From positions 4,287,503 to 4,351,502 of the forward strand of contig NC_045143.1 in assembly GCF_008831285.2 (NCBI RefSeq): 64,000 nucleotides of DNA, given 5' to 3'. The notes below the pieces were generated by a model. That model made no database searches and was not told the origin of the DNA. It saw nothing but the letters and a program-made list of their open reading frames with translations. This DNA is from Nymphaea colorata. Lineage: Eukaryota > Streptophyta > Magnoliopsida > Nymphaeales > Nymphaeaceae. Position numbers and translations under genes: made by a program. Shown piece by piece: positions 25,262-38,392 of this stretch (positions are counted from its first letter, which is position 1; each line of letters opens with the position of its first letter).

Positions 25262-28200
25262 AATTTACTACAAGCTGATGACTCTCATGATTATTTGAGC
25301 TTACTAGAGCTTTGATCGGGTTCGGTGGAGACGTTCAAGTCAGATGTTCAATATATGATATGAAAACTAAAGGAAGAATTTCTTAGCTTGGGCCCTTGTG
25401 GTGGTAAACCATGTGAAAGTATGAAATAAACAATTATGTTTTGCAAAGTTTGTGTTCCTCTCCAATGCGACAACACGCGGTTTATGCACTCTTTTCGAAG
25501 ATTATGATATAACATATGGGAAACCCAACAGACTGCAGACCCACATGATCATAAAATATTTACAAAATGAAATCATCTTCAGACAAGCCCTAGCAGTCAC
25601 TTAACTACCTACTTCCAATTTTTATATGGAGACATTGAGATCTTTGGCGTAGCTTTTTAGACAAATGCTAGCCTATGCCACAAGCACATTTGAAAAAGAA
25701 ATACTAGAAACAAATGAAGTTCTCCCTCTAATTAATTACAATCACTGATTGTAGGAGCTAAAACAAGAGAAAAGGATTAATTAGTAGAATCGCGCTGGCG
25801 ACAAGCATCCTACAGCTAAGCATGTTTAAGCTTGTGATTATCAAGAGTGGCTGACAGGATCCAAGATCACTAAGAATATTATGGCAGAAAACTATGGTTT
25901 GCAGTAACAAGAGATTCAATCATGCAAAAATCATAGCTGACCAAGGAAGGACTAATCAGACAAAACAAGGGGAATAAACAGTTTATTAGCCGTTGGCTCA
26001 ATAATTGGTGGCCGCATACAAGTTTGTGCTAAGTCATCTTAATTCTCCTTGATCTATGCCGAATGCCGCCGTTGGGCACTAATCGAGGTTAGACAGCACA
26101 TTAAGCTATACTTTAGATAAGTGTAGGCAGTTTCAAATATAGATAAGTAGTCGTAGATGCAGAGTTGCAACCTAGACTTCGCATCTTTAAATGGAGTGTA
26201 AGGCTTTTGTTTCATGTGGCCAGTAGGCCTTCTTATCCCTTAAGGTACACTTATGAGCTGGTGTACTGCTGGAGATATGAAATTGTCCTAATCTTATAGA
26301 TAAGCACAAAAGGTGTCTCCTGCCTTTCAATTAAACTACTAAACGATAAAAAGACGAGACTGGGGTTTTGCCTTATGTGCTCTCATGAGGTGATATCTGT
26401 AAGAGAGAGAAAGAGAGATAGAGAAAGGAAGAGAGAGAGTAGGTCCCCTTCTTCGGACAAGACAAGGATGGCACAAAAAACTTTGTTTCTTGTTCTTTCT
26501 TACTCCATTTGATTTTTTTTCAGCAAGCTATTGCATTATTCACAATGACGGGATCTAGGGAATGGAAGCTTCTAATTGGATTTAAGTCACATGGGTATCA
26601 ATATGATTGATTCGGATACAGGTACAAACACAGTAACTTTAGAAAATAAGGGTATATATATATATATAAGATCAAAATAAAAGATACAATTAAAGAACAA
26701 ATGATATAAACAATAACTCTAAAAAACAGAATGAAAACTGAGTTAGAAAAAACTAAATCAAATAAAATTTAAGTAATTCGGACCAGCTTTGAACTAAAAT
26801 GTACCCAAGTGTGTCTAACCACCTACTTTAGAGCCTTATTAAAGTACTCATGTGACTGGTGTGGATGCAGATTTTGTGCTTCGCATTTGAGATGTCAACT
26901 AATTCCTATTGCCTGGTGTAGATGCAAATTTTGTGCTTCACATTTGAGATGTAATTTAATTTATAATGTCCACAACTTGATGATGTACCTAATGGTCCTA
27001 TGGTTAAGATTGAATCTGGATCCATGGTCTAAGAGGCTTTCACTTGGAATCATATACGTAGACAAGTGTGAGCTCCAATGAGGTCATGAAGTTAGCTAGA
27101 GAAGCTAGAACCATGGAGTAATAAGCTTGTGCTGCTAATAAAGAACAAGAAACCTTGAAATTATGTACAGAAATGAGGAGGAAATTAAAGAGGTATTAGT
27201 TTTTAGTGATCATTTCGAACACCTTATTTTCTAAAGTATTGCAGTATATATTTTTGAACCAACGAAGCAATAATATGATTTCATAACATCGTAAAATCCT
27301 TGTCAAGTGAATGAAAGCCTGCCCAAGAGAAATCTTTTGTGGCGTGTTCGATTACTTTTGATTCTACGTACATCCATAGACCTGATCTGGCATGCTTTTT
27401 ATGTATCAAAAGATTCACACTAATATTCATGGTTCATCATACTAAGATCTTAAATCTGGCTTAAGATCTATATTTTAAGCTTTTATTTTACATTTTTCAA
27501 TGAAAAAAGTGTAATTTAATACAAGAGTGCAAAAGTCTGATATTATATCTGTCAAAAGCACCCCTCTATTTTTTTTTGGGTACTTTTCACATTTTAAAAT
27601 TAAATATAACAATATTTTCTTAGAAATTTCAACATTTTCGAAAGCTCCAGAAAAGTTCGATCTATGGCTACATATGGGGCGCACCAAGGACCACATTTTG
27701 CTGAATTCAGCGACTGAGATGGGACCTGCCAATTGTTTCCCCAACAATGTCATTGTACAACTTCCATTATGTCTTGAAACAGAGAAAACTGAGGATGCCA
27801 ACCACAGAGGTCCCATGGAACCTGATGAATCTGACGCCCTCTCTCTCATTCAGACTCTGAAAAGATAGAAAACTGACAACATCAATACACTTGAAAGTAA
27901 AAGTAAAAAAGATGAACTAAAAAATTCTCTACTCCGAAGCACTTTCTCAATAACCGAAGACGCCGTGCTCATAAACTAAACGCCGGACTAACCGCCGGCG
28001 GCGACAAGTGCCATATGGGGACCGCAGGTTCTTCTGTTTTTGGCACCAAAGATTGTGAGTATAGCAAAATTCACGAACTTGATCATGTTTTTCGATCGAG
28101 ATCTTGTTTGCAACTGTTCCACCTGCGGAAGTGGGACATATACATGGTAAACTAGCCAAGAGCATCGCCTTGAGCCAAGTACCTCAATTTTTTATCAGTA

Positions 28201-29181
28201 AAAAGGAAATAAAGGTCTTTACTTGCTTTATTTTAGAGGACTAGCTCAAAAGAAGCACCAAAGAATTATCCGCGACAAAAAGCAGAAAAGCGCAGCAGCC
28301 AAGAAAACCTTGCTCTCCATTGTCTTGGAACCAATGCCATAGATCTCGAGAAAATCCCGATGATGAAAAAGTATCAGGATGATTCAACAAATTTAGATTT
28401 TTCTCACGAAAATATCAGCATATATCAGAACTCATGAAATGTATAACAGGTGAAAAACCACAAGGTGGTGACGCATGCTATAAATATGAAAAATACAGAA
28501 GATTTAATTATGTTAAGTTGTTCCATACAAAGGGATGATTCATTCAATAAATCCATAACTGAGTCAGCTTGGTTGGTGCTAGCGATACTCCATGCTACAT
28601 TGTCAGTTTGATTCTAGTGGGTGCTATGTTTATGCGTCAATATGGTATAAATAATATAGTAGTTGATACGCAACATGGGTCTGAACTTGCAACCAAAGCA
28701 GCTTCGGGATCATCGTCGAGACAAAAGAAAAGAAGGGAGAAGAGGTTCTGCTCTCGTTGTGGGCGATAGGATGAAATAGTAATCCTGCTCACTGGACGCA
28801 TATTGGTGTATACAAGGACTATGAATTGAATCTTGGGTTGAAATTTTGCAGCGAGAAGAGTTGGCCTTAATCAATGGTATGACATCCACATGAACCCTAC
28901 AACTACCAAATACAGGACCTCTTTGCTAAGATTTTGGTTATGAGAAAATTATTATAATATTGACTTGTAAGTTCTAAGTCGCAGTGATGAATGCACGATA
29001 TTTTATCACATAACTGAAAAAGGAGCTGTCAAAGGACGATATTTTGAATTTGTTGAGAACAAACATGGGGCACCACACAACCTCATTAGTGTAGAAACTG
29101 CAAAATCGTATACAAACAATTGAAGGTATATTATGATTACATACAAAGACGAGCAGATCGGCCACTGAGGCCGGAGAATTG
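23150..29181. other. intergenic region between Ran and the P450
   Basis: No gene is supported. It holds a TG run near 23919-23932, a (TC)n tract at about 25224-25261, a GA-rich tract at about 26400-26440, a short (AT)n at about 26650-26668 and a 57-bp tandem duplication at 26856-26969. Open frames of 60-125 codons occur but none shows conserved-domain character. The region just below 29182 should include the P450 3'UTR. Confidence 0.6.
26856..26969. repeat. 57-bp tandem duplication
   Basis: The block ctggtgt(g/a)gatgca(g/a)attttgtgctt(c)…catttgagatgt occurs at 26856 and again at 26913. The period is a multiple of three, so an incidental + frame gives a 19-residue Cys-rich repeat; no gene is implied. 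Confidence 0.75.
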
Positions 29182-31571
29182 CTACAAAGAACGATCAAGA
29201 TGAGAGTGCTGATCGGAGTGGCGGCAAGGTTTCAACGGCGTGAACAAAATTGGAGCGCCGTGCTGTGGGTAGAGCAGCATGAGCACGGTCGGTGCGTGCT
29301 TATACGAGGGAGACGGTCTAAACGAGAATCTTTGGAGTAGAATGGCCAGAACGAGCTTGGCTTGGAGGAGGGCCAAGTTCTGACCAATGCAGGTCCTGGG
29401 TCCGAGCCCAAAGGGGATGAACGACATGGGGTGCTTTGCGGCACGGGCGACGCCGTCCGCGAAACGTCCCGGGTTAAACTCGGTCGCGTCGCTTCCCCAG
29501 AGTCTCGGGTCGTGATGGACTGCCAGTATCGGGATCAGGAGCTCCATGCCCGCTGGTATCCGATACGGGCCCAGCGAGACGTCTGACTTTGCTCGGCGTA
29601 TCGTTGCGACGGCCGGTGGGTACAGTCTCAGCGACTCGTTCAGGATCATGCTCATCTGCAATCCAAAGTGAGTGCCAGTCAGGGACATAAACGTCATTAC
29701 AAATACTTTGTTCGATGTGTTAAGGGTCCTTTTGTAATTTCGATGCGGGCAGTTTCAAGAAACAAGGGATTTTTTTTTGTTAAGTTGTGCGTGGAAAACG
29801 ATCATCTTTGGGATTTAGTGACGGAAGGGTACAGGGGTATTTTTGTCATAAAAATGCCCTGAATTTAAAAAATAAGAAAATGTGAAAAATAAATGTACCC
29901 ATCGTGAGATCATTTTTTTGTTTTTTTTTTTTAAACTCTTTTGAGAAAAACATTAACCAAGAACGAGGTTAAATGACGAAAATGACCCTTGTGGCCGGAA
30001 AGATGTAGCCGGGATGGGGCACTTCACCGTTTTGAGCCGGGCGACGGAGTCCTTGGTGGGGACGGCACGGCAGCCACAGTGCCGGATAACCTCGGCACGT
30101 GCCGCCTCCTGCCACTCGGGGTGCATGGCGAGCAGCACGGTGGTCCACGTCAGCAGGTTGGACGTCGTCTGCTTTCCGGCGAAGAAGAAGGTCTTGCACT
30201 CCTCCACGATGTCCTGCACCGTGATCGCCACCCCCGGGCTGCCGCAAGGCCTGCCGGTCGCCGGCCGGTCGCTGGCGGCAATCATCCTCCCCAAAAGGTC
30301 TTGGTTTCGCTCCGACACGTTGTCTCCGGATTCTGACTTTTCTTGCCTTTTATGAATCAAATCCACTAAAGACTTCTTTATGTCCCTGTCCAGCCTCCGT
30401 GTCTCTGCGTTTCTCTTGGTTGGCAGGAATCTATTCAGAATTACATCAAATATTCTGTTACTGATGCTGCCAACTAAGCTCTATCGATTAAAGGAATTAT
30501 ATTATTTTGGGAAACAACAAGCGCTACCTGTAACCGGGCACGAACACTTTGTTAAAAGCCTCAGCGGCGAAAAGCATTTGCTGAGTTTGGAGGCCAAAGA
30601 TGGATTTTCCATCTTCGAAGCTCACCCCAAATGCAGTTCGGGTGATGATCTCCTCCGTTAAGCTCTGGAAACACTCGGAAACATCGACCTCTTTCTCGCC
30701 GGCACCGGACTGCGACGCCTCGCTCTCCCATTTTTCCACCATCTCCACCACACTCTGTCCCATCGCCGGAATCAACACCTGAGGATGACGGAAGAAGGGG
30801 AGATGGAAATTGAGAGAGGGAGGAGGAAGGGAGGGGATTGAAGAGGGGACAGAGTGAGCTAGAGTTAAACTTTTTGCCTTAAGGTTTTCCATGTGAAAGG
30901 TGGGGGAGATGATCCGTCTGTGGTGAGCCCATTTCTCTCCCTTGAGGCTAAGGAGGCCGTCGCCTTCGAGCTGGCGCACAAGCGGGTGCGACTCGTTCTT
31001 CTCGTAGCATTCCGACTTGGACACGAAAATTTCGCGAATGAGGTCGGGATCGGCAACTGTGAGCCTCGGTGTAGGTCCGAACCATATGAGGAACGTCCTT
31101 CCTGCAACCATTCAGATACATGCTTCACCTCAGAGAGAGAGATAGCGAGGCCATTAAAGCTTGAAGACGAAACAAAGGACAGATAAACGCCAGAAAAGAA
31201 ACAGTTTAGTACGAGTTCTCGTTAAAGCTTGAAAACCAGTAGAAAATTCAAAACTGACAAGCAAATACTGCATGGTACAACGAGAGAGAAAGCATACCAT
31301 AGATTTTCTTCCAGTGGTGGTAGAAAGAGAGGACCCTGGGCAGGATGTTGTGGGAAGGAGACATAGGGCGAGAGGTGGCCTGCATCATCAGAGACACTAT
31401 CTCCCTAACGTTGCCGATGAACAACCTGTATGGCGGCCCCCTCACCCCCTGCCTGGCAAAGTGGGTCTCCATCTTCCTTGGCCTCCACCACACCGCCGCC
31501 CATGTCCTCACCATCCCCACACCAACTGCCATTAACGCCACCACCATCCAGCAATAATGGAGTCCCCCCAT
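29182..31571 (-). CDS. cytochrome P450, CYP734A-like (brassinosteroid C-26 hydroxylase family)
   Basis: Exons, read on the minus strand, are 31571-31298, 31101-30878, 30778-30528, 30430-30028 and 29655-29182, totalling 1626 nt and 541 aa, a normal CYP734A length. An N-terminal hydrophobic anchor (about residues 7-30) is followed by basic WWRPRK and RGPPYRLFIGNV. P450 landmarks are I-helix FFFAGKQTTSN, ESLR of the K-helix, FNPGRFADG and heme loop FGLGPRTCIG. The blocks SHNILPRVLSFYHHWKKIYG and TVLMLLYPQHGAPI are characteristic of the BAS1/CYP734A group as I know it. Members inactivate castasterone and brassinolide by C-26 hydroxylation at the ER. I start at ATG 31571; the in-frame codon at 31592 is GTG. 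Introns 1, 3 and 4 are GT-AG; intron 2 (30877-30779) appears to be GC-AG, 99 nt and free of stops. A low-complexity insertion (RPATGRPCGS) precedes VQDIVEECK. The family assignment is firm; the exact substrate is inferred. Confidence 0.94.
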
Positions 31572-31726
31572 CTCAACCACAGAGAGAGACACACACAGAC
31601 AGAGGGAGAGATGTTGCTTCTTCTTTCTTTCAGTTTGGTGTGTTCAATGCTGCCTTCTCTATTTCCTCATGTAACAGAAGGATCGAACAGTGAAGGGTGG
31701 GAAGAAACGAGGGCCGCGAAGGCCTA

Positions 31727-31734
31727 CTTATATA
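31727..31734 (-). promoter_or_regulatory. putative TATA box of the CYP734A-like gene
   Basis: TATATAAG on the minus strand lies about 156 bp upstream of the ATG at 31571. The leader between them is GA/CT-rich, as is common in plant 5'UTRs. Confidence 0.5.
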
Positions 31735-31739
31735 GGCAG

Positions 31740-33768
31740 CGCAAGGCTCGGGGTCGAGGGGACCGTCGTCGGTGGCTAGAGTCAACTAGACACGACCCAT
31801 GAGGCGTGGAGCAAAGACGCTATAATAATCTATCTCCTCTTCCTCTTCCTTTTGTCTTCCTTCTTCTCCTCTCTCTCTCTCTCTTGTCTCTCTGCTTCAC
31901 TCTTTCTTATTCTTCATGCATTGTGATTAGCGTGCAAGTTTATCGTTTGTTTGTCGCCGGGATGAGAAGAGGCGAGGGGCAGGACTAAAGGAAACAGCCC
32001 CACTGCTTCCCCTGTCGAGATCCAGACCTTGACAAATCTGACTTTCAGATCCTTCCCACTTCCCATCCAAATTTTTCCGGTTGAGAAAAAGAAAACAAAG
32101 GATTATCGAGCTGTATTGTCTTCTTTTTTCTTTTACTGCTGAAAACCAGACACGAAAATCCGTTCCGTCCTTGCTGCCACCAGGTCCCTCCAGGCAACTA
32201 AAAAAGAGATGGCCGGGACGCCCTCGTAATTTGAAACTCCACACTCCTTCTTCGTCTCATGCCCTGGAGTCGCTTTCATGAAAATGGATCTCACAGTATC
32301 TATCCCCAGTACTTTCCAGCAGTGGAAAAGATAAACAATGTTGTAAGTTTCCGTGAAAAGTTCACAGAAGCAAAAGTGAAACACAGGTATTGGTTTCTAC
32401 CAAATTAAAGCAACCATGCTGAACTTCAATCTTGATCACGCAGAGAAGAGTAGAAAGCACATAGATATGTAAATTATTGCCATGAAAACTAAGTTTTTTT
32501 AAGTTAGAGAAAGAGGTTGGTGGTGCTCTGGGGCATCTCTCTTAAATTTGGGCACATGGGAACAAGGCTGTCTACATTGGGGAGGCCTCCTGCCACATTT
32601 TGCGGGAAGATAGGGTGGACAAGGTGGGGGAGACAGTGGGTCCCGCCGGAGGGGTACCCTAAACCCTAACATTGCCCTAATAAACCCTAGACACTCCGGG
32701 TCCCACTTCCATTGCCTGTGCCGCACCCTTTGGCCACCAATGGCATCTGTACCCGCACCCACACCGCAAACCCCGAAACTAAATCAATAATTTTCTGAAA
32801 TTTTACTTTATTTGTATTTGTAAAAATTAAAAAAAAAAAATGATTTCCTAAAATTTTCATCTTCTGGGCTCTTGGCAGGTATTGGGAAAGGCTCCCAAGG
32901 ACCGTTTTGTCCTTTTCTCATGTCAGAGAGGCAGCCAATCATTAAAAGGCAGCTTTGTGGGAAGAATATAGACTTTGTGTTGAAGGGATTAAGTGAGGAT
33001 GTCGAGGGCGTTTTTCGTCAAAAGGGTTCTTATTCGCTTACCCCGCAGTAAATTTGATGACATAAAAATTTTATGTACTTTTACGGTTCGTACTTGGCTT
33101 TTGCTTTTGAAGAGATGCCCCTTTCCAGGTAGTTACTCATTTCTTCTCATGAGTTTTGATGCTTTTAGAGATCCGAGGGATGATTTTTCTACCTGCCGTT
33201 TCGTTATATGACAATAGTTAAAAAGAGTTTCTGGTTCTCCCACATGGTTGTGTTTGATTGCGCAGACAACCTGTCCATGGAACAGCTATGAACGGTTTGA
33301 CGGTTCAGAACAACTTGTTCTGTAGATCAACTTTTCCACGGAACCAGTCTAACTCAAGATTTCAAACCAAGAGAACTCGTAGCACAGTCATTAGAAAACT
33401 ATAATAGCTCTCATAAGGAGTTCAAAACAGTAGCTAAAACCTCCTCCTCTCTACGTTTTAGATGATGTTTTGCTACATCATTATTGGGTCCATTGCGATT
33501 GCAGTGCGCTTGCTCTTATAATTACCATATGAAACGGATAAATAATCACAACGTCTTCTCTCTCTTATGAATCTTGGAGGTGTTTGGTAACATGAAATTG
33601 TGTTCTTGTGTTACAATGCAGTATTATGTGAAGATCGAGATATCCCAAAGAGGCCAAAGCCTCTCCTCTTTTCTTTCCATTTCGAGCACTGGGTAGGAAG
33701 CAATATACTCGTCAATTAGAGTATCATACATCCAATGTTTGCAATCCAAAAAAAAATACATCCATGAG
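31740..33768. other. upstream region of the P450, no further gene seen
   Basis: It contains a pyrimidine-rich tract (about 31835-31915), and a GC-richer patch at about 32560-32770 with telomere-like words (ccctaaaccctaa at 32659-32671 and taaaccctag near 32680). No open frame with recognisable domains is seen on either strand. Confidence 0.5.
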
Positions 33769-33970
33769 CAGTGGCATAGCCACATTGTGGCTGGTGTAGG
33801 CAGTTGCCCACACCAGCCTCTCAAACGTTTTTTGTTTTTTAAATAGAAATCTTAAATATTTATTTTTATTATATATATATATATATATATATACATATAT
33901 ATGTGTCTCACCATATTTGAGTTCACTTAAACAAGTTCCCATCCAGCCAATTTTTCTAGCTCCGCCACTA
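33769..33970. mobile_element. hAT-like MITE, about 202 bp
   Basis: The ends are inverted repeats: left CAGTGGCATAGCCAC, right (reverse complement) TAGTGGCGGAGCTAG. They are flanked by the direct repeat atccatgag (33760-33768 and 33970-33978), of which 8 bp is the hAT target-site size. The internal word ggcagttgcccacacc is shared with fragments at about 38.4 kb and, more weakly, the MITE at 43255. An (AT)n run at about 33870-33892 lies inside. There is no transposase, so it is non-autonomous. Confidence 0.8.
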
Positions 33971-33978
33971 TCCATGAG

Positions 33979-35029
33979 GATCAAACGGACAACTAGACTT
34001 ACACTGATCCAACCGGCTGTACTATGCCCCTTAAGGCTGGAGTATTCTATAAAAGTGTTCTAAAGAATAAACAAGCAAATTAACAGTGCAGTTTCCTGCA
34101 AATACTAAAAATACATTTAATGAATATATCTATAATCATTTCAGAAAATGGTTCCTACCTTCCAGTTATGTCTATCATCATCCTTAGAATAAAGGTAAAA
34201 ATATATTTTCCTTAAAAGAGATAGCTTTGTCAATATCTACAAGAATAGATAACCACAGGAACGGATTACTTTTAAATCTTCTTTTAGAGAAATATCGATG
34301 TGTACTCTTCAAGGAGCACCTGAAGAAATTAATAGCCTTTAAGAACGCAAGATTCGCGTACTGAGGAAAAATTTATTACTCTGATCTATCTCTTTCTCTC
34401 TCAATGTTCTTCTCTAAAGCGGGGTTTACATTCGTGGGCGGTGTTTGTGTCTCTCAAAATACAAAAATACCTCTCTTTATGGCAAAAGTAACACATTCAG
34501 AAAAAGAGCACTCCTCCGATTGAGGATAAACTTGAAAGCTTAGATGCGGTGGCATGCAATAAGTCAAACTAGTAAGCCCCGTTTGGCAAAAGCAACATTT
34601 TATAACTGTTAATGTAACTCTCATTGCCAAACAGCCCCACAGCGACCTCTTGTTTTTGTTTTTTTCTAAGACACACTTTTTTGTTATGTCTCCTGTCATA
34701 GTCATGCATGAAAGCGATGTAGCAATTTTTTTTAGTTAAATCTGAGCCATCGAAAAAATACGCAACAACTAGCTTTGAAACTTCAAAACTGGCTATGTAA
34801 AGCTCGGCTGTGTTTAAATGTAACGCATCCTCATTCTGCGTTACAGTTAGCACTAATTCTTTTCAAAGTTATATATATTTGGTATAATGAAACATTTTCT
34901 TTTTAGAAAAATCTCTACCATTGATTTGAAGCTCTAGTTTATAAGAAAGGCACTACAATGTTGTTAAAATAAAAAAATGCTTCCCATAGCAAGCCTCAAA
35001 GGTAAGGCATATGAGGTCCGTATCGTCCA

Positions 35030-35106
<77 letters not shown>

Positions 35107-36800
35107 TTCCATTTGACCTTAACTTTTTTTTTTGCATATAATAGAATAAAAAAGATAAAAAAGGGGTTTGATAGAAGTTTCAGCTGCAATGTGAAACCCC
35201 GCTTACTTTCAGGAGTTTAAACATGATGATTCTAATAGTATTTCAGCAATCGGCTGCTACTTTCTTAATTTTGATCCAACTACAACACACATTGCATGTT
35301 TTTCCTTCATCGACCAAAAGAAATAAGACGGTATAGGCACACCTTCCTTTAGACCGATCGAGTTCACTTGCTCTCTCTACCTGCCGCGTGTAATTGTGTA
35401 TTTGGAGTTCTTAATTGAGCCAGATTATGAGCAGTACTATGGAGCCAAAAAAAATCGTGTGACCACAACGATTTAAAAGTGAGTACAGGTTATTCATTTT
35501 GGTGTGCATGTCTTTCTTCCATTTTTTGTTTCAAATTGTTTCCATATTCATCATGCAAAAGATGCTCTGGTTATATATTCGAACAACTTTATTAAAGAAG
35601 AAGAAGAAGAAGAAGAAGAAGAAACAGAGAAAATATTGGCAGTAGGGACAACGTAAATAACCTCTGTTTACTATTTATTTTATCAAGCTTTTCAATCCCG
35701 TGCGGCTATATTACCCTTTCCAATGCAAAGCTGCTGGGAGATATCTCCCACCAGTTTGTTAGCGAAGAATAAAGAATGGAAACTGTATAATAAAGAAACA
35801 AAGAAATCCAGATGTTGTTATATTACCCTTGTTTTTCCTTTTAGCTAGTTATATGCCTATCTCTAAAGACGAGCTATATTATACTCCACAACCTTCCATT
35901 ATCTTTCTCTGTCTTCCACGCGTGTAAGATATTGGAGGAACTGGACCCCGTATGTGGATGGAAAGAAATAGAGGAAAATGCAAGAAAAGAATGGACAAAC
36001 CTGTGTTTGTGTGTCAAATATAAAGTAAGGAATGAAAGAATTGGACAACTGTTTCAACCTTTCAGGAAAAAGAAACTTGAAGACAAAGTAGAAATTTGTT
36101 TGAACATCACACGACATGCACAATCATTATACTTCGAGAGTGGCCAACTTTGAGTTTGAATGTTTTATGTGAGAGTGCGATATTATAGGGCTATTAAGAG
36201 AGTTACTGCTACCAAGCATAGAGGGAGGGAGGACGTTAGTTTTAACATTTTCATAATAAAAATTATGAAATCACCCATATTTTTCTCATGATTTTCACTT
36301 ATACATGCAAATTAAAATTTCCATAGAAACTTGAAAGGTCGCTTGCCAATTTAAGCATTATCTTCTTCATCCGTCAACGGTAACTAAAGCTAACGTCTGA
36401 TTCCCCTTCAAGGAGAGTCGCTAATACGCAGCAGTGTAGATTCAACTATGAGCTCAAGACCCAAAAAGAAAGCGAGGAAAGGAAAAGAAAAAGAAAGAGA
36501 AGGAAAAATATTGCACAGATGAAGTTGGACATTGTTTTCTCAAAACTCTCCCCCCAAACACATACAATAACTAAATCAGACTGAAATCAGGTCGAAGTTG
36601 AAGCATGCTCAGAGCCGCAGAGACGAAGACCTCACGTCTGAAATGAGAAAGGAAGTGACAGAGAAATAGAGCCCGTGACATCCATCCGGTTGCTAGAATC
36701 AGCACATTCGAAGCAAAAGAGACGACCAGAGCTCCCCGTTGGCATCAAAAGTGGATGCACAGCTAGAGAGACCTTGTTGGACAAGGAAGAGGAAGAAGCA
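33979..36800. other. gene-free, AT-rich region
   Basis: No gene is seen. It contains a long (AT)n tract at 35032-35099, a short (GAA)n run at about 35597-35622, and a small foldback at about 34576-34638 whose arms share gtttggcaa. Confidence 0.55.
35032..35099. repeat. (AT)34 microsatellite
   Basis: An uninterrupted AT dinucleotide run of about 68 bp. Confidence 0.97.
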
Positions 36801-36854
36801 GCTAGTGGGAAGCTGAAGGCAGAGAGTTGTAGCTAGCCCTCGGATTATGGATCT

Positions 36855-37070
36855 CTAGCTGGATAACTTGGTGGCGGACAAAGAGGAGTCGTAGGGCTTC
36901 TTGGGAGGGGTGACGTAGGCTGGATGCCCACGCAACCGGCAGCGGCGACGGCGGTGCATGCAGCAGTGAGTGGAGGAGGAGATGCTGTATCGTCTCTGCA
37001 ATCGATTCCTAATCATGTTACGCTTCCTGTCTGGACTCCACACAGTCCCCAATCCCCATGTCAACTCCAT
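36855..37070 (-). CDS. hypothetical 71-aa basic protein, weak
   Basis: A minus-strand open frame starts with a true ATG at 37070 and ends TAG at 36855. The product is basic and Arg/Cys/Ser-rich (HCCMHRRRRCRLRGHP) with a Pro/Ser-rich tail. GC content is higher than in flanking DNA. An out-of-frame ATG lies just upstream. I recognise no family, and there is no clear polyadenylation signal downstream. It could be a small gene, an exon of a longer gene, or chance. Confidence 0.2.
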   Translation of the reverse strand: MELTWGLGTVWSPDRKRNMIRNRLQRRYSISSSTHCCMHRRRRCRLRGHPAYVTPPKKPYDSSLSATKLSS

Positions 37071-37866
37071 CCATTACTCGCTTTCTCTCTATTGTCTTGT
37101 CCTCCGATTTGCAGACTTTGTATGTGTTTGGTGTGTCCCCACTTCTCCACTGAGCCCCTGACTTCTTTTCTGTTTCTGTGGAGAACACTAGAAGCAGGTA
37201 CCCGTGACGTTTGCTTTTCTTTTTCTGGTTTTTATCTCTTAGATAGAGGAAGGCAGGCTTGATAGTTGCATTCCATGCTAACTTTCCTTCATCCGATCTC
37301 CATGCAAACACGAATCTGTGAATTAACTGGGGATCATGTTATGAAGATCAGGCGCCTCTCTCTCTCTTGCTTCGATTTTAGTGGCCGAGAAAAGGTCATG
37401 AAAAGCAGAAAGTATGGTTTTAAGACAAAAGAGAGAGAGAAAGAGAGGGTGGTGCCTAAAGGCTACAACTGTCGCTCTTCATGAGTTAAAAAAAAAAAGA
37501 CGAACTTTTCAGTCTGTTCTAAATTTTCTCTTAACTTTTCAGGCGTAACGCACTGGTTTGTCGTGATTGATTTTGGAGATTCAGGCCACTATGTATCTGT
37601 AATTTTTGAATTTTAGGTCGTTCTCTGTAAATACACAATGATTTTGTAGATTTCTCCAAAGCCAATAATACGCTAAGAACGGACAAGGATTTGGTCCACT
37701 TTGGTCGGGAGTTAACTTTCATCAACACCAGTTTACATGCTTGTGAGCATAATCCCGTAGGATCTTTATAGTTTAGACAAGTAATACAACTTCACTTTGA
37801 TGAGTTTGTAATTTCCTTCACTATTGTTGAACATTCAATATAAAAGAATAAAAAGCCATGATTGTT

Positions 37867-38019
<153 letters not shown>

Positions 38020-38392
38020 GCGTCCTATACGATCCAGGAACTGACTGCTGTCAAAGCGGTCCATGTATCTATTTTCAGAACACTGTTGGCTGCCAAAGGA
38101 AACAAGGGCTGCAGTGTGAGGACAACTTTCCGGAAATGGTGACCTTCGGCACATCGTTTCTTGAGGACGACAAACCACTTATTTGTAAAATATTGAGTAG
38201 GTTTTGCCATCGATATGAGTACTCCTCTGCACCCATACACACATACAGCCCATTGGCTGAACTTATTTATCCTTCTTCGGGAGCTTGCAGCATATTCATG
38301 ATCAAACAACACAAGTACCTGAACAAGATTACAGGGCATGCTTTACAGCGGAGATCTGCTAATCTTGTAGAACCAGGACTCAGTAAGCGGGG

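Noticed and set aside
27475-27868. Overlapping 113- and 124-codon frames on both strands
   Set aside because: Neither shows a domain or splice signals, and the composition is that of intergenic DNA.
29989-30355. Plus-strand frames of 113-115 codons opposite P450 exon 4
   Set aside because: They are antisense shadows of the GC-rich fourth exon; the minus-strand product contains the conserved P450 I-helix.
34576-34638. Short foldback with gtttggcaa arms
   Set aside because: The matched arms are only about 9 bp and no target duplication was found, so it is not supported as an element.
35011-35220. Frames translating the (AT)n tract as alternating Ile-Tyr
   Set aside because: They arise from the dinucleotide repeat alone; the same holds at 37858-38142 and 47904-48332.
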